Shown piece after piece: positions 20,543-31,699 of a stretch of DNA of 64,000 nucleotides. The stretch's first letter is position 1. Each line of letters opens with the position of its first letter. Both the position numbers and the translations under genes were made by a program. The notes beneath the pieces were generated by a model that saw only the letters and a list, made by a program, of their open reading frames with translations, was not told the DNA's origin and made no database searches. The stretch is from Dryomyza anilis. Lineage: Eukaryota > Arthropoda > Insecta > Diptera > Dryomyzidae. The stretch is taken from assembly GCA_951804985.1 (NCBI GenBank), contig OX638132.1:7297529-7361528 (forward strand), read 5' to 3'.

Positions 20543-22252
20543 ATGACGAGTCTAGTGAAAGGTTGGTTCCGCAAGAAGGAGCAGCCCATCTCGGAGATCG
20601 GCAACCCCACCAACTTCCAGCGCCACTTTCATGTGTCCAAGAACCAGGTGACGGGTGACCTCGAGGGTCTACCTGCGCCCTGGGTGCGTCTCATGAATGC
20701 ACAGATTACACAAGACGAGCAGGACAAGAATCCGGATGCGGCCTATCAGGCCGTCAAGTACTACAACTACTCCATAAAGAAGAAGGACAACGACGTCTTC
20801 AAACCGTTCATCACCGAGGAAGCAATACACGAGGAGTCGAAGGAAATCGACAACTATGTAAACTTTAAGAACAAACACAAGTCCCAAGATCTGGACAAGT
20901 CCGACGATGACAGATACAGCACGGGCGATAGCTCCACGGGCAGCAGCAATAGCAGCAGCCTCAACGATAGCCAGCAGGCTCTACACATCAGCAGTCTCAA
21001 TGAGGTTATCGAGGAGCTGGAGGCTGGCATGGATAGCAATCGCGACACGCTTAAGCCAGACGACAATAACACAGCCTCTGATTTACCACCACCGCTGCCG
21101 GCAAAGAAGCCGCAATCATCGCTGCCGCCCAAGCCACAAATCAAACCAAAGCCGCGCGGCGTGACGCAAAAGTTCACGCGCACCGTCTCCAATTTGACCA
21201 CAATGCCGGAGGATGCCGACGCCAATGCCAACGAGAGTCAGCGCATCAACACCGATACCATGATCATCAAGCCAAAGGATGCCAATGCCGATGATGCAGG
21301 CGGCGATGGTGACGAAACAATACTGCGTCGCTCCAAGGAGAAGCGCTCCGTAAAATCAGATGCCGAGGTCTATGCAGAGCTGCGCACCATCTGCAATCTG
21401 AACGATCCACGCGATCGTTACAAAACGACTCTGGAAGTGGGCAAAGGTGCCTCGGGCATTGTCTTCATAGCCGCCGACAACCAGAGCAGCTCGCAGGTGG
21501 CTGTCAAGACCATCGATCTTAAGAATCAGTCCTCAAAGGATCTGATACTCACCGAGATACGCGTGCTAAAGGATTTCAATCACAAGAATTTGGTCAATTT
21601 TCTCGATGCATATCTGCTGGAGCCGGAGGATCAGCTGTGGGTCATTATGGAGTACATGGACGGTGGTCCACTCACGGATGTGGTCACCGAGACTGTGATG
21701 AAGGAGCGCCAAATAGCCTGCGTCTGCCGTGAGGTACTCTACGCGATTAGTTTTCTGCATTCCAAGGGCATCATACATCGCGACATCAAGTCGGACAATG
21801 TGCTGCTCGGCATGGATGGCTGTGTCAAGGTTACCGACTTTGGTTTCTGCGCCAACATCGAGGGCGACGAGAAGCGCCAGACCATGGTCGGTACGCCTTA
21901 CTGGATGGCACCTGAAGTGGTGACGCGAAAGAAGTACGGCAAGAAAGTAGACATCTGGTCCATTGGCATTATGGCCATCGAAATGATTGAGGGACAGCCG
22001 CCGTATCTTTATGAGACGCCGCTGCGCGCGCTCTATCTGATTGCAGCCAACGGACGGCCGGACATCAAGAGCTGGGAGAAGCTGTCGCCCAATCTGCAAG
22101 ATTTTCTAGACTGTTGTCTGCAGGTTGAGGTGGACAAACGCGCCACCTCTGATGAATTGCTGCAGCATCCGTTTCTCGATGATTGCAGCGAGGTAAAGGC
22201 GCTGGTGCCGAATATCAAAGCAGCCAAGAAGGTGCTGCGTCGCATGGTGTAG
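20543..22252 (+). CDS. Pak3: p21-activated Ser/Thr kinase Pak3
   Basis: Cytoplasmic effector kinase of Rac/Cdc42 that acts on actin (family knowledge). One uninterrupted coding exon of 569 aa. The open frame extends 17 codons further up but has no ATG there; ATG 20543 has an AAAATG context and starts MTSLVKGWFRKK. CRIB motif at about residues 17-47 (ISEIGNPTNFQRHFHV...GLPAPWVRL). A central low-complexity linker is Ser-rich, with a proline cluster DLPPPLPAKKP and a basic KPQIKPKPRG typical of SH3-binding sites. The kinase domain runs from about Y293 to the C-terminus: glycine loop GKGASG (300-305), lysine K322 in VAVK, catalytic HRDIKSDN with D414, DFG at 432-434, activation loop VGTPYWMAPE. 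All catalytic residues are present. The CRIB wording and short N-terminus fit fly Pak3 rather than Pak1 or mbt. A GAY-rich stretch follows the stop (22257-22312), and AATAAA occurs near 22344. Codon use is GC-rich compared with its flanks. Confidence 0.95.
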   Translation: MTSLVKGWFRKKEQPISEIGNPTNFQRHFHVSKNQVTGDLEGLPAPWVRLMNAQITQDEQDKNPDAAYQAVKYYNYSIKKKDNDVFKPFITEEAIHEESKEIDNYVNFKNKHKSQDLDKSDDDRYSTGDSSTGSSNSSSLNDSQQALHISSLNEVIEELEAGMDSNRDTLKPDDNNTASDLPPPLPAKKPQSSLPPKPQIKPKPRGVTQKFTRTVSNLTTMPEDADANANESQRINTDTMIIKPKDANADDAGGDGDETILRRSKEKRSVKSDAEVYAELRTICNLNDPRDRYKTTLEVGKGASGIVFIAADNQSSSQVAVKTIDLKNQSSKDLILTEIRVLKDFNHKNLVNFLDAYLLEPEDQLWVIMEYMDGGPLTDVVTETVMKERQIACVCREVLYAISFLHSKGIIHRDIKSDNVLLGMDGCVKVTDFGFCANIEGDEKRQTMVGTPYWMAPEVVTRKKYGKKVDIWSIGIMAIEMIEGQPPYLYETPLRALYLIAANGRPDIKSWEKLSPNLQDFLDCCLQVEVDKRATSDELLQHPFLDDCSEVKALVPNIKAAKKVLRRMV

Positions 22253-22344
22253 GAGATGAGTACGACGAAGACGACGATGATGATGAAGACGACGACGACA
22301 ACAACAGCAGCGAGTGCCTACTACTAACTACGCCGAAGAAAAGA

Positions 22345-22980
22345 AATAAAAAATAACTTGTACTATACGATGGACATTGAAAGAGAGAGATTTGTATATA
22401 GCAGAGGAAGTGTTTTCTCAACTTTAGCCTTACGTTCGTTTATAATTTAGCGTATTATATATCAATCGGCGCATACGTTTTAGCAATACAGGGTGCTGCT
22501 GTCGTGCGCTGTTTAATGAAGTTGATAGCTGTGCAGCAAAGTCGCAGCGCGATTTTGTGGAATTAAACGTACTTTAAGGTGAGTGAAAAATGATTCATTT
22601 TACGTAAAAATATCAAAAAAAAAAAAAAAAAAAATACAAACAAAAAAACACACCAAAGCATGTATTTTGAATTTAGCTCAAAAGCAAGTCTTTGTTTTTG
22701 TTGTTGTTGGTTTTGCTGATAAGCGCATTTTCTACTTATCGTTCGCATATTTGTCTGCGCGATAAAGTATTTCTCTATATTTTTCATGTTAATTGTAGTG
22801 GAATTTTATAAATTGTTTTTAGATTTTAGTTGTTCAGATTTAACATTAATTTTTAAAATACTTTTATAATTTTTTTTTTTTTTATATTTTGTAAATTAAA
22901 AGCAAAACTCGTTATAGTGTCTAAAAACCGTGTTTATTTTTTGCAACAAAAAAAAAATATTGATTTTAATTTTAAAAAAT
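22345..22980. other. Pak3 3' flank, AT-rich
   Basis: 3' UTR-like and intergenic DNA with A- and T-runs near 22614-22640 and 22870. Open frames in both strands here are caused by the homopolymer runs and are not genes. Confidence 0.45.
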
Positions 22981-23430
22981 TAGCTGGACCCGTGCACAGA
23001 TTCGTGCGTGTTAAGTTTTTCTGTTGTTTCAGCATGGTTGTATGAGGTTGTCAGCATGAGGTTGTATGGAATGTGCTACGCCCCTTTGTTCATTCCCGCC
23101 CAAATTCTAAAATCTTTAATATGATCCTTTGTTTCGGTTTTTACAACTCTTCTCTTAGTAGATCAGATGTTATAGCAGTTTATAATGTTTTTGGTTTATA
23201 GTAGGCGCCATAACCCTTTGTCCATTTCCGCCCATATTTGGCAAAAAGATAAACAATCACAATATACATCATTGGGCCGAGTTTTAGAATTGTGGATATC
23301 CTAAGTACACAAATATTTTGAATTAAAAGTTTAGTTTTGTACCTTAGTGGGCGAAATCCCGTCCTTGTGGCATTTTTCAGGAATATTTCGGGCATATTTT
23401 GCCGGCAAACGCACAGCTAAATGGAGTATA
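22981..23430 (+). mobile_element. Partial copy of the TAGCTGGACC-head dispersed element
   Basis: The head TAGCTGGACCCGTGCAC...GATTCGTG matches those at 29623 and 36897. Downstream words GGTTGTATG, then GCTACGCCCCTTTGTTCATT and CCCGCCCA match the tail part of the same family (GAGATGCCACGCC...CCCGCTCATATATAG at 37595-37640). The T-rich array seen in the other two copies is absent here and the end is decayed. Confidence 0.65.
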
Positions 23431-24888
23431 TTGGGAAGTGTATAGCAGCTGCTAGTTGTAAAATTTGATGGCATTTTAATGGCAGATTCACGCTATATTT
23501 TGGGAATGGGCAGAAAACAGACAGTTTTTGATACAAACTCCGCTTTTGTCTGTTTGAAATATGTCGAGGAAATGTTTCTCAACTGCCTCGACCATGCCAA
23601 AAATGTTGTCTGGGTATTTGTTAAATATTTGATTAGCGATTTTTTGGATTTGGTTTCTCTAAAATTTTATTTTGCTTTTGGTTTATACATTTTAAGTACT
23701 CGGTTTTGCCGTTTTAATATTTTGATTTCAAACCCTGCTTGACTTGAAATGTTTAACCCAGCTGCCGCTAGAATCTCAATATGTACGCACGCTCTGGCCC
23801 TGTCAGTGTTTCAACGACTCTCTTGCATACATAATGAATTTAGAAAAACTCCGTAATTAGGATCTAGCAATAAAATGTGTCGGAAATGCACACTCAAGCA
23901 CGTCATGCATATCAGTGCCATAACTATTCCCTTTCGTATGCTGTCAATGCTGAACTTGATCGTATTTTTTGTGTGTGTTCTTTAAGTAGTTCCGAGGGTG
24001 CCCAGCAAAATGTCTATGACGCACTGCAGAGTGCGTGGCATATGTGCCAGTCGACTTGTTAAATAACTACACAATATAGTTAGCTGTTATTTTGTACTAT
24101 CAGATCGATTTTTTATTTTTAGTCGAACGAAACATTTTTGCACAACGATAAAATAACCGCAGCAACAAGAATTTAAAATACAAACGTTCGACTTGCATGA
24201 TAAGCCGTATTTGACGTTCTTCATTAGTAATTTGCAAGTAGAAAAAGTAACAAGTATTAGGAACATATAAAAATATTTTTTTTAAAGATTGTATTTTACT
24301 TTTTTTTAAGTTTTATTTGTTCGTTAATTTTGTATTTTTCGTCGCTATTTCAAACATATTTATGTACATTAAATTTTATAGGCACTGATAAGAGTTTTAT
24401 TTCAAATCTATCAAGAGGTTTAACGTTATCAGCATGCGCGACAAGCTGCTCTAATGCAGCAGCGTTTTTGTTGCTTGTTGTTGCTGTTGTTAAAGGCTTT
24501 CTTCACTCTACTCCACTCCACTCTATGTACTGCTGAGTCAATCAACGTGCCAAGAACGTCTGCCATTGGAAATGGAAAACAAATTATGCTTTGCATTGAA
24601 TTTGTGTTATTTTAAACCGGGTTCAATTTTTGGACTACGTTTAATGGGTCGTCGTGCGTACTATGCCGCCGCCTGCTGCAATAACATCTGTTTTTTCTTT
24701 TTTTTTGTAGTTGTTGTTGTACTGTGTACTTTGAAATGGTTCTGTTCTTGTAGCTGGCTGGTCTCTTATAGTTTTTCTATATACCGCGGCAGGGGGTCAA
24801 TCAACTTGTGACTGTGACTGACTGTCTATTAAATTGTGTATTTGGTTTTTCCGCATAATATAAAGAGCACCACGTACACACATGCACA
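23431..24888. other. Intergenic DNA, partly complex
   Basis: No persuasive gene. 24400-24800 is less repetitive, with GCAGCAGCG, GTTGTTGCTGTTG and ACTCTACTCCACTCCACTC simple runs typical of fly non-coding DNA. The open frames at 23479, 23877, 24330 and 24566 lack domain signals. Confidence 0.4.
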
Positions 24889-25031
24889 TCATAATTTCCG
24901 CGTCAAGTTATTCCCGTTGTCGTCATCGTCTTCATCATCATCATCGATGTGAGTGGATAATATTTGCTTAAGAGGCAGATGATCCAACGGCGAGAGCGCG
25001 TAAAAGGCCACAAGCACCACGTTCTCATGAA
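24889..25031 (-). CDS. Candidate terminal exon of an unidentified gene
   Basis: On the minus strand a TTTTAG acceptor at 25038-25032 is followed by an open phase-1 exon: HENVVLVAFYALSPLDHLPL, then KQILSTHI, an acidic run DDDDEDDDD and a TGA at 24891-24889. Codon use is GC-rich at third positions (GTG GTG CTT GTG GCC TTT TAC GCG CTC TCG CCG), unlike the flanks. There is little pyrimidine before the acceptor, no upstream exon was found and the acidic run may be a simple CATCATCAT repeat. Low certainty. Confidence 0.2.
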
Positions 25032-25099
25032 CTAAAACATATGAATTTTTATCGTTGTTGTTATTGACATTGGAAATGCATTCATAATTTTTCAGCAAA

Positions 25100-28000
25100 T
25101 ATGTTATTTATACAGTTATTCCTATGTCTATGTAGTACGTATGTGGAATTACCCGCTAAAAAAGTATTTTTTATTTAAACTACAATTAGTCATTGATGTT
25201 TTATTCAAATTATGCAATGAAATTAGACTTAATTCTTACTAAAAAAAAATAATAATAATGCTACTCAGTTATTCCAAACAGTTTGTATAATAGCAGAGAC
25301 ATCAATTGAATTTGGCGGCATTTTTTATCCGAAATTGCTCCAAAGTTCAGTTTTTAAGAGGAATTTTATGTCAAAAATCTAATATTTGTTGCATGCCGTA
25401 CTATTTAAACCTATTTATTACGGCAGCTGCCGTATATTTTGTCTGAAGGTGGGTTATTTAATATCAAACTACCTGACATGTTTCATATAAAAACTAGTAA
25501 AAAATATTTTAAATTCAATGTCTCAATTATTAAAATGGTTTTCCAAAAGAATTCATTCTTCAAATCCAAACAAGTCGATTGAATTTATTTGAAAAAACAT
25601 TTTTGTAATGGAGAAATATTCAAAAATCATCAATACATCGATTTTCAAAACCGATATAAACAGTTTCGGTTTTAAACATTTTTATTTTTTATACATTTAT
25701 TTATTTTTAATTTTTTTTATTAAAATTAAAATTTAAATTATGTAAAATAATTATGTTAATTGTTCAGCTATTGAAAATATGGACTAAAAGAACTAACATT
25801 TGCAAAAAAATTGAAATCTTACCCGGTATACCGAAATCGTTTCATTATAAATTTTAAATAGAAATGAGGAAAAACATCGAGATAGAAATCCCGATATTCG
25901 TTAGGAGTTAAACTGTTGATATACAGACATGTTCTGCAGTTCACTTTCACTCGACATTGATGGTGAAAATGAAATGTCATGTTCCATATTTCGATTTCAA
26001 TTTCACATTTTTCGAAAATTGCGAAGGCCATGTTTTAGAATATGGTTTTGCCTGTTTCCCGCCGATTTCAATCCTATTAACATTTCATGTTTTTGGATGA
26101 AATTGAAAAATGTCAGTAATCTATTCATACAAAAAGATTAAACTAAAGAAATTATGTACATCAGGGGAAAAACGAGCATTTTAATCAAGATCAAACGTTT
26201 CTGGGGTTCATGGTGGAATTCCAGCTTTTGCCCAAAAGCTTTTAAGGCGATCGAGTAGTCTTTATAATTTTTGTTGGGTTTCTTGGTTGTGTGAATGTGT
26301 AGGACTTTCAATTATTTTAAGTCCTGCACATACACTTCTACTTTGCGACGGTGCTTCTACCAACATTCACATCTTTGTTAACAGTGGATTGCTGGAACAC
26401 GCCATCCGCAACCCCGCCACCCACAAAACACGCTGCATAATTGTCGGATTTAACGTCTGACAAGAATTTCCCTTCCTTGTCTTGGTATTGATGAACTGAG
26501 TCGATAATATGCCGTATATCTACAAAATGTTTTCAAGTAATTTTTCAATAAATTAACAATTAACACATTACTTAGGCAGGTTCTGGAACACGAGAAGGGT
26601 TAAAATAATCCTTAAGGACATAGTCACTAATTGTTTGTCACTTAAATTTATCTTGCTCGTTCAAATTTTATGAATAATTAAAAAATAAACTAATTTTAAC
26701 CAACATTTTAATTGAATTTTCTGTTTATGATCAGTTCACAATAGACGTTTCGAACATGGATCTGCTGTTCGTAAGTGAATTCGAAATATGACTTGGTTAT
26801 GCCTTGATTCGATATACAAAATGTTAAAATAAATTCAAATGGATAATAAGCTCTGTCCATTTTCAAACAATATATTTTATTTCAGTTGAAATGGATGTGT
26901 ACATGCTGTATACATTCGTTTCAACACGTTCTATACAAAGACTTTTTATTTACTCAAACAAATATTCGAGATTTACTTTATAAAGGGTGCAAACATTTTT
27001 CAACTGAAATTATATTTCAATAGTTGAAGTATTATGGGTTTGAAACATATTATTGTGCTTGAAACTATATTCAAAAGAACATATGGCTGGATTAAGGATA
27101 TCTACGGATTAAAAACAGGTATACGTAGCCATTATTATGAAGCCTACACTTGTTACTAGCAATTCTTGTACACTCAGTCCTCTTAAGCTATTTATGGTAT
27201 TTAAACAAAGTGCTACCTGCTGCATGTTCCTTGTTAAATGGACAAGTAAAATAAAATTTGCCAAATTACTTAGTTCACTACCTACTGCCCTGCCCGGTGT
27301 ATTCGTCATGCTTTCTACTACTTACCCAACGAGTGGTGCACCTTATTCTTTATATTTTTGTTATATGCTATGCTATTTTTATCCTAATTTTTTTTACTAT
27401 CTACCTTCTACCTATTGTTTAGGTGCTATTACTAAAGCCGGACAGCAAAATATGCGTGCAACTAGTTTGTCACAGATTCTGTGCAGGACAAAGCTTTTTT
27501 TGTCTACAACAACCTCTCTAATTAATGCGTTACAGACACGTAACATTGTCTGACTAATCGCACAACATGCAGACAAAAACTTAACAAAATATTACTGCTA
27601 AATGGAAATTTTCTTTTTACTAATTTAAATGCCATAAGTATGCTCAACAAAATGAATTAGAAAAAAATATATTAAAACTGGTTGCTTGCGTCATAATATG
27701 CAAAATCAATTAAATAACAAAAATTTCGCTGTGTATTGACACTTTTCATTTCATTTGGAGGGGTACAATCAATAAATAACATGATCACAGTGTTCGTCAT
27801 TCTAAAAGTTTATTTATTTATTTTCCAAACACGTCTATTGTGTGTGTTCTTTTCACAAAATCGCACGGCGGCAAGGCCTACCGTCGTATAGCGTATTTTT
27901 CAGCACATAGTAATTACATTAATTAGCTATATTTTGTTCAATTCTATTATCACTGAATTCGTGTACAACTGTCAAGCTTTGCATTATACCCTACATTAGG

Positions 28001-29190
28001 TGCATTCAATTTATATATTTTATTTGTATTTTTTGTGTTGAAATGATTTAGCTTTATTACGCCTAACTATAAATGACTGGTTATCTTATCAATATTTAGT
28101 ATGAAGAAGAAAAACAAATAATAAAGTTATTTAACAAACCAACAAAGCTTGTAGTTCCCCTTCTCCAGCAAGTGAACTGGCACAAGTAGCTTTTGCTAAT
28201 TATGGCCTAAATGTGTCTGTGTGTGCGTATTTCGGTTTGCCTGCACGCATCTGTGTGTTTATATTGTCGATCGGTGGGCATATTATAGCCGGATATTTAT
28301 ATTACACAAAAATATGCAGATCACCGAATTCGTTTGCAGGTTCTCATAAACAAACTAGCTGCTGTTTGTTTTAAAAAATATAAAATAAGGAACAAGTTAG
28401 ATAGAGGGTCATGTGCAAGCATTTTAGCAATAAATTATAATAGATACAAAAGGCATTTTGTTGTGTTATTTATTATGCTTAAAGTTATCTGAAACTTTAC
28501 GGGAATCAGCAATGATAATGCTCGCAACACAGAAAATTTTATAAACAAATAATCGAAAATTATATTTAGAAAATAAAAGAAAAACTAAGAGCTACATATT
28601 TCATTTCTCTAAAAAAAATATTACTCTCTTTTCTGTCATTATACATTTCTAGTTTATCAAGTTTTTATTTGTATCTAAAAATTAAATTAAATTTAAATTT
28701 TTTGAAATATATTTATTGATAACTACCATTTCGTTGTCAAAAGTCACCAACTACATTTTCAAAAATGCCTATTATTCATTTACCAGATCATTTATATATC
28801 TGTCAATTTCTGATCGATGAGCTCCTTATTTGTACCAAATGTTAAGAAAAAGAGAATTTATGAATTGTTTTTTTTTTTTTCAATTATTTTTAAATTTGTC
28901 TCAATGTTTTTTTTTTAAATGATTTCAAATCGTTTTGAGTGAAACGAGTTCGTTTGTGCAATATTTGTTGTATTAAGTCATCAAATTCAAAATATTTTGA
29001 TTAGAAAATTTCATATTTTATCTAATCCAAATATATATTTTAAACGGATTATAAGACAAATAAGGGAGATATTTTCAAATGTAGTTGAGCGGTGTTGCAG
29101 TATTATCGACGATATGTAAATATAAATGGCTTAATTGAATTTTATAATATAAATCAGCATGTAATTTCGTTTGAAATTAATATGAAAAAG
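25100..29190. other. Intergenic DNA with no clear gene
   Basis: AT-rich DNA with scattered less-repetitive patches. 26290-26519 is open on both strands (plus: CDGASTNIHIFVNSGLLEH; minus: DIRHIIDSVHQYQDKEG, the latter after a TTTTGTAG acceptor). 27109-27553 holds overlapping sense and antisense open frames. Neither matches a family I know. A lone ATACCCTACA end sits near 27986, and 28731-28830 resembles one end of the MITE at 38571-38816. Confidence 0.35.
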
Positions 29191-29786
29191 TCCATTCCAG
29201 TGTTGCATTTAGCTGCCTAATCCTATTTCGTGTCCCACCAACTGTCCACTATTTTATGAAATGCCCGATTTCTATTTTACTGCCCAGTTTTTGGAAATGC
29301 CTACATTTTATATTGCAATATTTATATGTCTGTAACAAAATTGTGATTACACTTGCTAAAAAAAGTGCACTTTCTAATATAATTTCACGCATAAAATGCA
29401 ACCATGATAATTGAGCACAATTTCGAATGTGGTTAAAAAAGAAATGAGCAACGAAGTGCAACAACAAATTCAAAATGACAATCGTAAGTTTATTTGAAAG
29501 GAAATTTAAACTCAACTTATTGACATTTTTTACATATCATAAGTATTTAAATTTAATATAATTACATATAAATGGTTTTCTATGTGAATACTCTAAAGTG
29601 AAAATGCCCACTTTTATTTTTAACTAGCTGGACCCGTACACGATTCGTGTAAAGATTCTGTGAATGCAGGGATATGGAGCGATTTTATTAATATATAAAA
29701 TCAGCTTCGCTGTGGACGTTTTTTTATTGGTTTTATAAATGTAGTAACCAAATAAAAATTCTCCGCCAAAACAACTTTTCCCAAAG

Positions 29787-29910
29787 ACAATTCTTCCTCA
29801 GACTGCGCTCCCCGTACAATTCTTCCCCATTGGAGACTTTCCCGTGAATTTCTTCCCGTTGGAATTTTTCCCGGTAGAATTCTTTCCCGTAGAGTTTTTC
29901 CCAGTAGAAG
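29787..29910 (+). repeat. Short minisatellite, unit about 22 bp
   Basis: Repeated TTCTTCCC / TTTTTCCC words with GTTGGAA, GTAGAA and CATTGGAG variants: about five degenerate units (TTCTTCCCGTTGGAATTTTT type) inside the dispersed element. Confidence 0.7.
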
Positions 29911-29918
29911 TTTTTGTG

Positions 29919-30125
29919 TGGTGAGTTTGAGTGTGGTTAGTTTCGGTGTGGAGAATTTTGGTGTGGTGAGTTTTAGTGTGGTGAGTTTTAAAGTGGTGAG
30001 TGGTGTAGTGTGGTGAGTTTTAGTATGGTGAGTTTTAATGTGGTGAGTTTTAGTATGTTGAGTTTTAATGTGGTGAATTTTGGTGTGGTGAGTTTCATTG
30101 TGGTGAGTTTAATGTGGTGAATTTC
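29919..30125 (+). repeat. Minisatellite, 15-bp unit GTGTGGTGAGTTTTA, about 14 copies
   Basis: About 14 head-to-tail units of GTGTGGTGAGTTTTA with single-base changes (GTATGG, ATGTGG, GAATTTTG). An antisense open frame across it (KLTTLKLT repeats) is a shadow of the 15-bp period. Confidence 0.88.
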
Positions 30126-30240
30126 GTTGTTGATGAGGAGGAATTTCGTTTGGAGGACAAAAAGAACGCAATGGTCGAAATCACCATTTTTTAACAAAAA
30201 AAAGAAAAAATATTCTCCAAAAATAATGTGGGAAAAATTA

Positions 30241-30400
30241 GTTTTTGCTTTTGCTTTTGATTTGTTTTCTTTTTTGTTTTTCCTTAAGTTTGGCTTTTAG
30301 TTTTATGTTATTGCTTTTGTTTTTGTATTTTTATATTGTTTTCTGGTTTTGCTTTTGTGTTTTTGCTTTTAAATTTTTTTTTTTGTTTTTCAGTTTTCTG
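30241..30400 (+). repeat. T-rich TTTTGY array
   Basis: The same kind of T-run array as at 11346-11745 and 37145-37530 (TTTTTGCTTTTGCTTTTGAT). It sits at the equivalent internal place of the ACTAGCTGGACC element as in the 36897 copy. Confidence 0.75.
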
Positions 30401-30684
30401 TTTGATGTTCGTAGCTGCCGCAAGTGCAGCTACGCATCGTTTTGAAAGTTTAGGTTGTATGAGAGATGCCCCGCGCCTTTGTCCAATCCCGCCCATATAT
30501 AGCATATCATTCCTTCCAGACCATACCGCATCTGTGGTAAAAATTTGATGAAAATCGGATGAGCCGTTTAGACGGAGATGCGGAACAAACCAATTAATTT
30601 ATTAACAATGCAACACTGGTCCATTCTAATTTGAATTTATTTTCACAATACAACAAAAAAAATGTTTTTCTAATGTATAAAAAT

Positions 30685-30995
30685 AGAGCTGTGCGATTAA
30701 TTTGATAAATCAAACTGTTTGATTAACCAGTTCCTGATTAATTTAATAATAAATTCTGCGTTTTAAATTATTTTAAAATGCTTTACGATATTTTTTTGAA
30801 CAATTTAAACTCTTCATTGTATTTTTAATTATTTTATAACTAATGAAAGTTTTCCAAATTTTCAAATGATTTTGAATAAAATTGTTTAATTTTTAATTAA
30901 TTTAAATTCTAATTAATCAATAAATCAAAAACTTGATTAATAAGAAAAGCCGATTAATCAATGAATCAGCATTCGGAATAATCAAAATCTTGATA
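30685..30995. repeat. GATTAATC-rich element (copy 2)
   Basis: Starts GAGCTGTGCGATTAATTTG and holds many GATTAA / TTAATCAA words on both strands, ending near AATCAAAATCTTGATAAC. Related to 15690-15895 (whose end reads ATTAATCGCACAGCAC, the reverse of this start). Confidence 0.6.
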
Positions 30996-31439
30996 ACACA
31001 AATTAACACCGATAGCTTGATTTGAACACATGAAAAAATAAATATTTGTATTAAGAAAAATAATAAGAAAAATTGGAATAGAAATTTTTCATACAAAATT
31101 AATAGACATTCAAAAAGTGCAACGTGCCCGAATATCATATCCAGATTATTGGACCATGTTCCGACATTCGATCGAATTCAGATCGAATTATATATAAAAT
31201 TTGTAAACAAAAGTTTTTCAATTCGATGTCTCTGTACAAAAATTTAGTTTTCAAATGATTAAATTCATTTGAAATTCGTTTGCTTTGAACTGAAAGATTT
31301 CAATTTGTTTGAAGAACAATTTTTTGTATTGTGACATTGAATTAAAAACGTTGGTTTTACAAAACCTTGCATGAACTTCGCTCGAAATTTCTTCCATTAA
31401 TTTCTATTTCAGTTTTAAATTCATAAAATTGATTCAGTC

Positions 31440-31695
31440 CTATAAGAACTGTGCAGTCCTATAAGAACTTCTCACCATTTTGAGCTGTGCGTGTTATATA
31501 TGTACTCAAAGTGATGCGACCTACAGTTTAATGCCGAATCCGAAGGCCCGTGAGAGCTTTTCATAGGCAAGGTTTGCCATTTACTGCCGAGAGGTAGCGC
31601 GGTATAGAAAAATGTTTCTATGAAAAGATGTTGTTAGTCCAGGCTTGAACCGGCAGTCCAACGCACTTTCCTTGAGCTACCGACGCTGATTTCTA
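31440..31695 (-). mobile_element. SINE family A, reverse orientation, nearly full length
   Basis: Read on the minus strand: the head GTAGCTCAAGGAAAGTGCG, GTTGGACTGCC (with a short deletion of the anticodon-arm region compared with 45673), B-box-like GGTTCAAGCCTGGAC, then CTATACCGCGCTACCTCTCG, GGCAGTAAATGGCAAACC and the 3' body ending in the CCTATAAG words. It matches the copy at 45673-45960 along most of its length. Confidence 0.8.
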
Positions 31696-31699
31696 TTGA

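Larger units (their letters stand above)
29623..30600 (+). mobile_element. ACTAGCTGGACC-head dispersed element with internal minisatellites
   Basis: The head ACTAGCTGGACCCGTACACG matches 36897; the tail words AGGTTGTATGAGAGATGCC, then CCGCCCATATATAGCAT, GAAAATCGGATGAGCCGTTTA and GAACAAACCAAT match the end of the 36897 copy. In between lie two minisatellites (29787-29910 and 29919-30125) and a T-rich array (30241-30400). There is no open frame for a transposition enzyme, so it is non-autonomous. The class is uncertain. Confidence 0.7.
29197..30619. mobile_element. Element with perfect CCAGTGTTGCATT ends and TCCATT target duplication
   Basis: CCAGTGTTGCATT at 29197-29209 is mirrored exactly by AATGCAACACTGG at 30607-30619. 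The flanks TCCATT at 29191-29196 and 30620-30625 are identical. It shares its ends with the copies at 18788-20058 and 41341-41600. Most of its interior (29623 to about 30600) is an ACTAGCTGGACC-type element that either inserted into it or was carried by it. Confidence 0.88.

Noticed and set aside
20669..22245. Several open frames antisense or out of frame to Pak3
   Set aside because: Shadows of a GC-rich real coding exon; no domains of their own.
27109..27553. Overlapping sense and antisense frames, possibly a transposon protein
   Set aside because: No recognisable motif on either strand; hydrophobic composition explained by T-rich DNA.
29988..30197. Minus-strand protein with KLTTLKLT repeats
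   Set aside because: Shadow of the 15-bp minisatellite.
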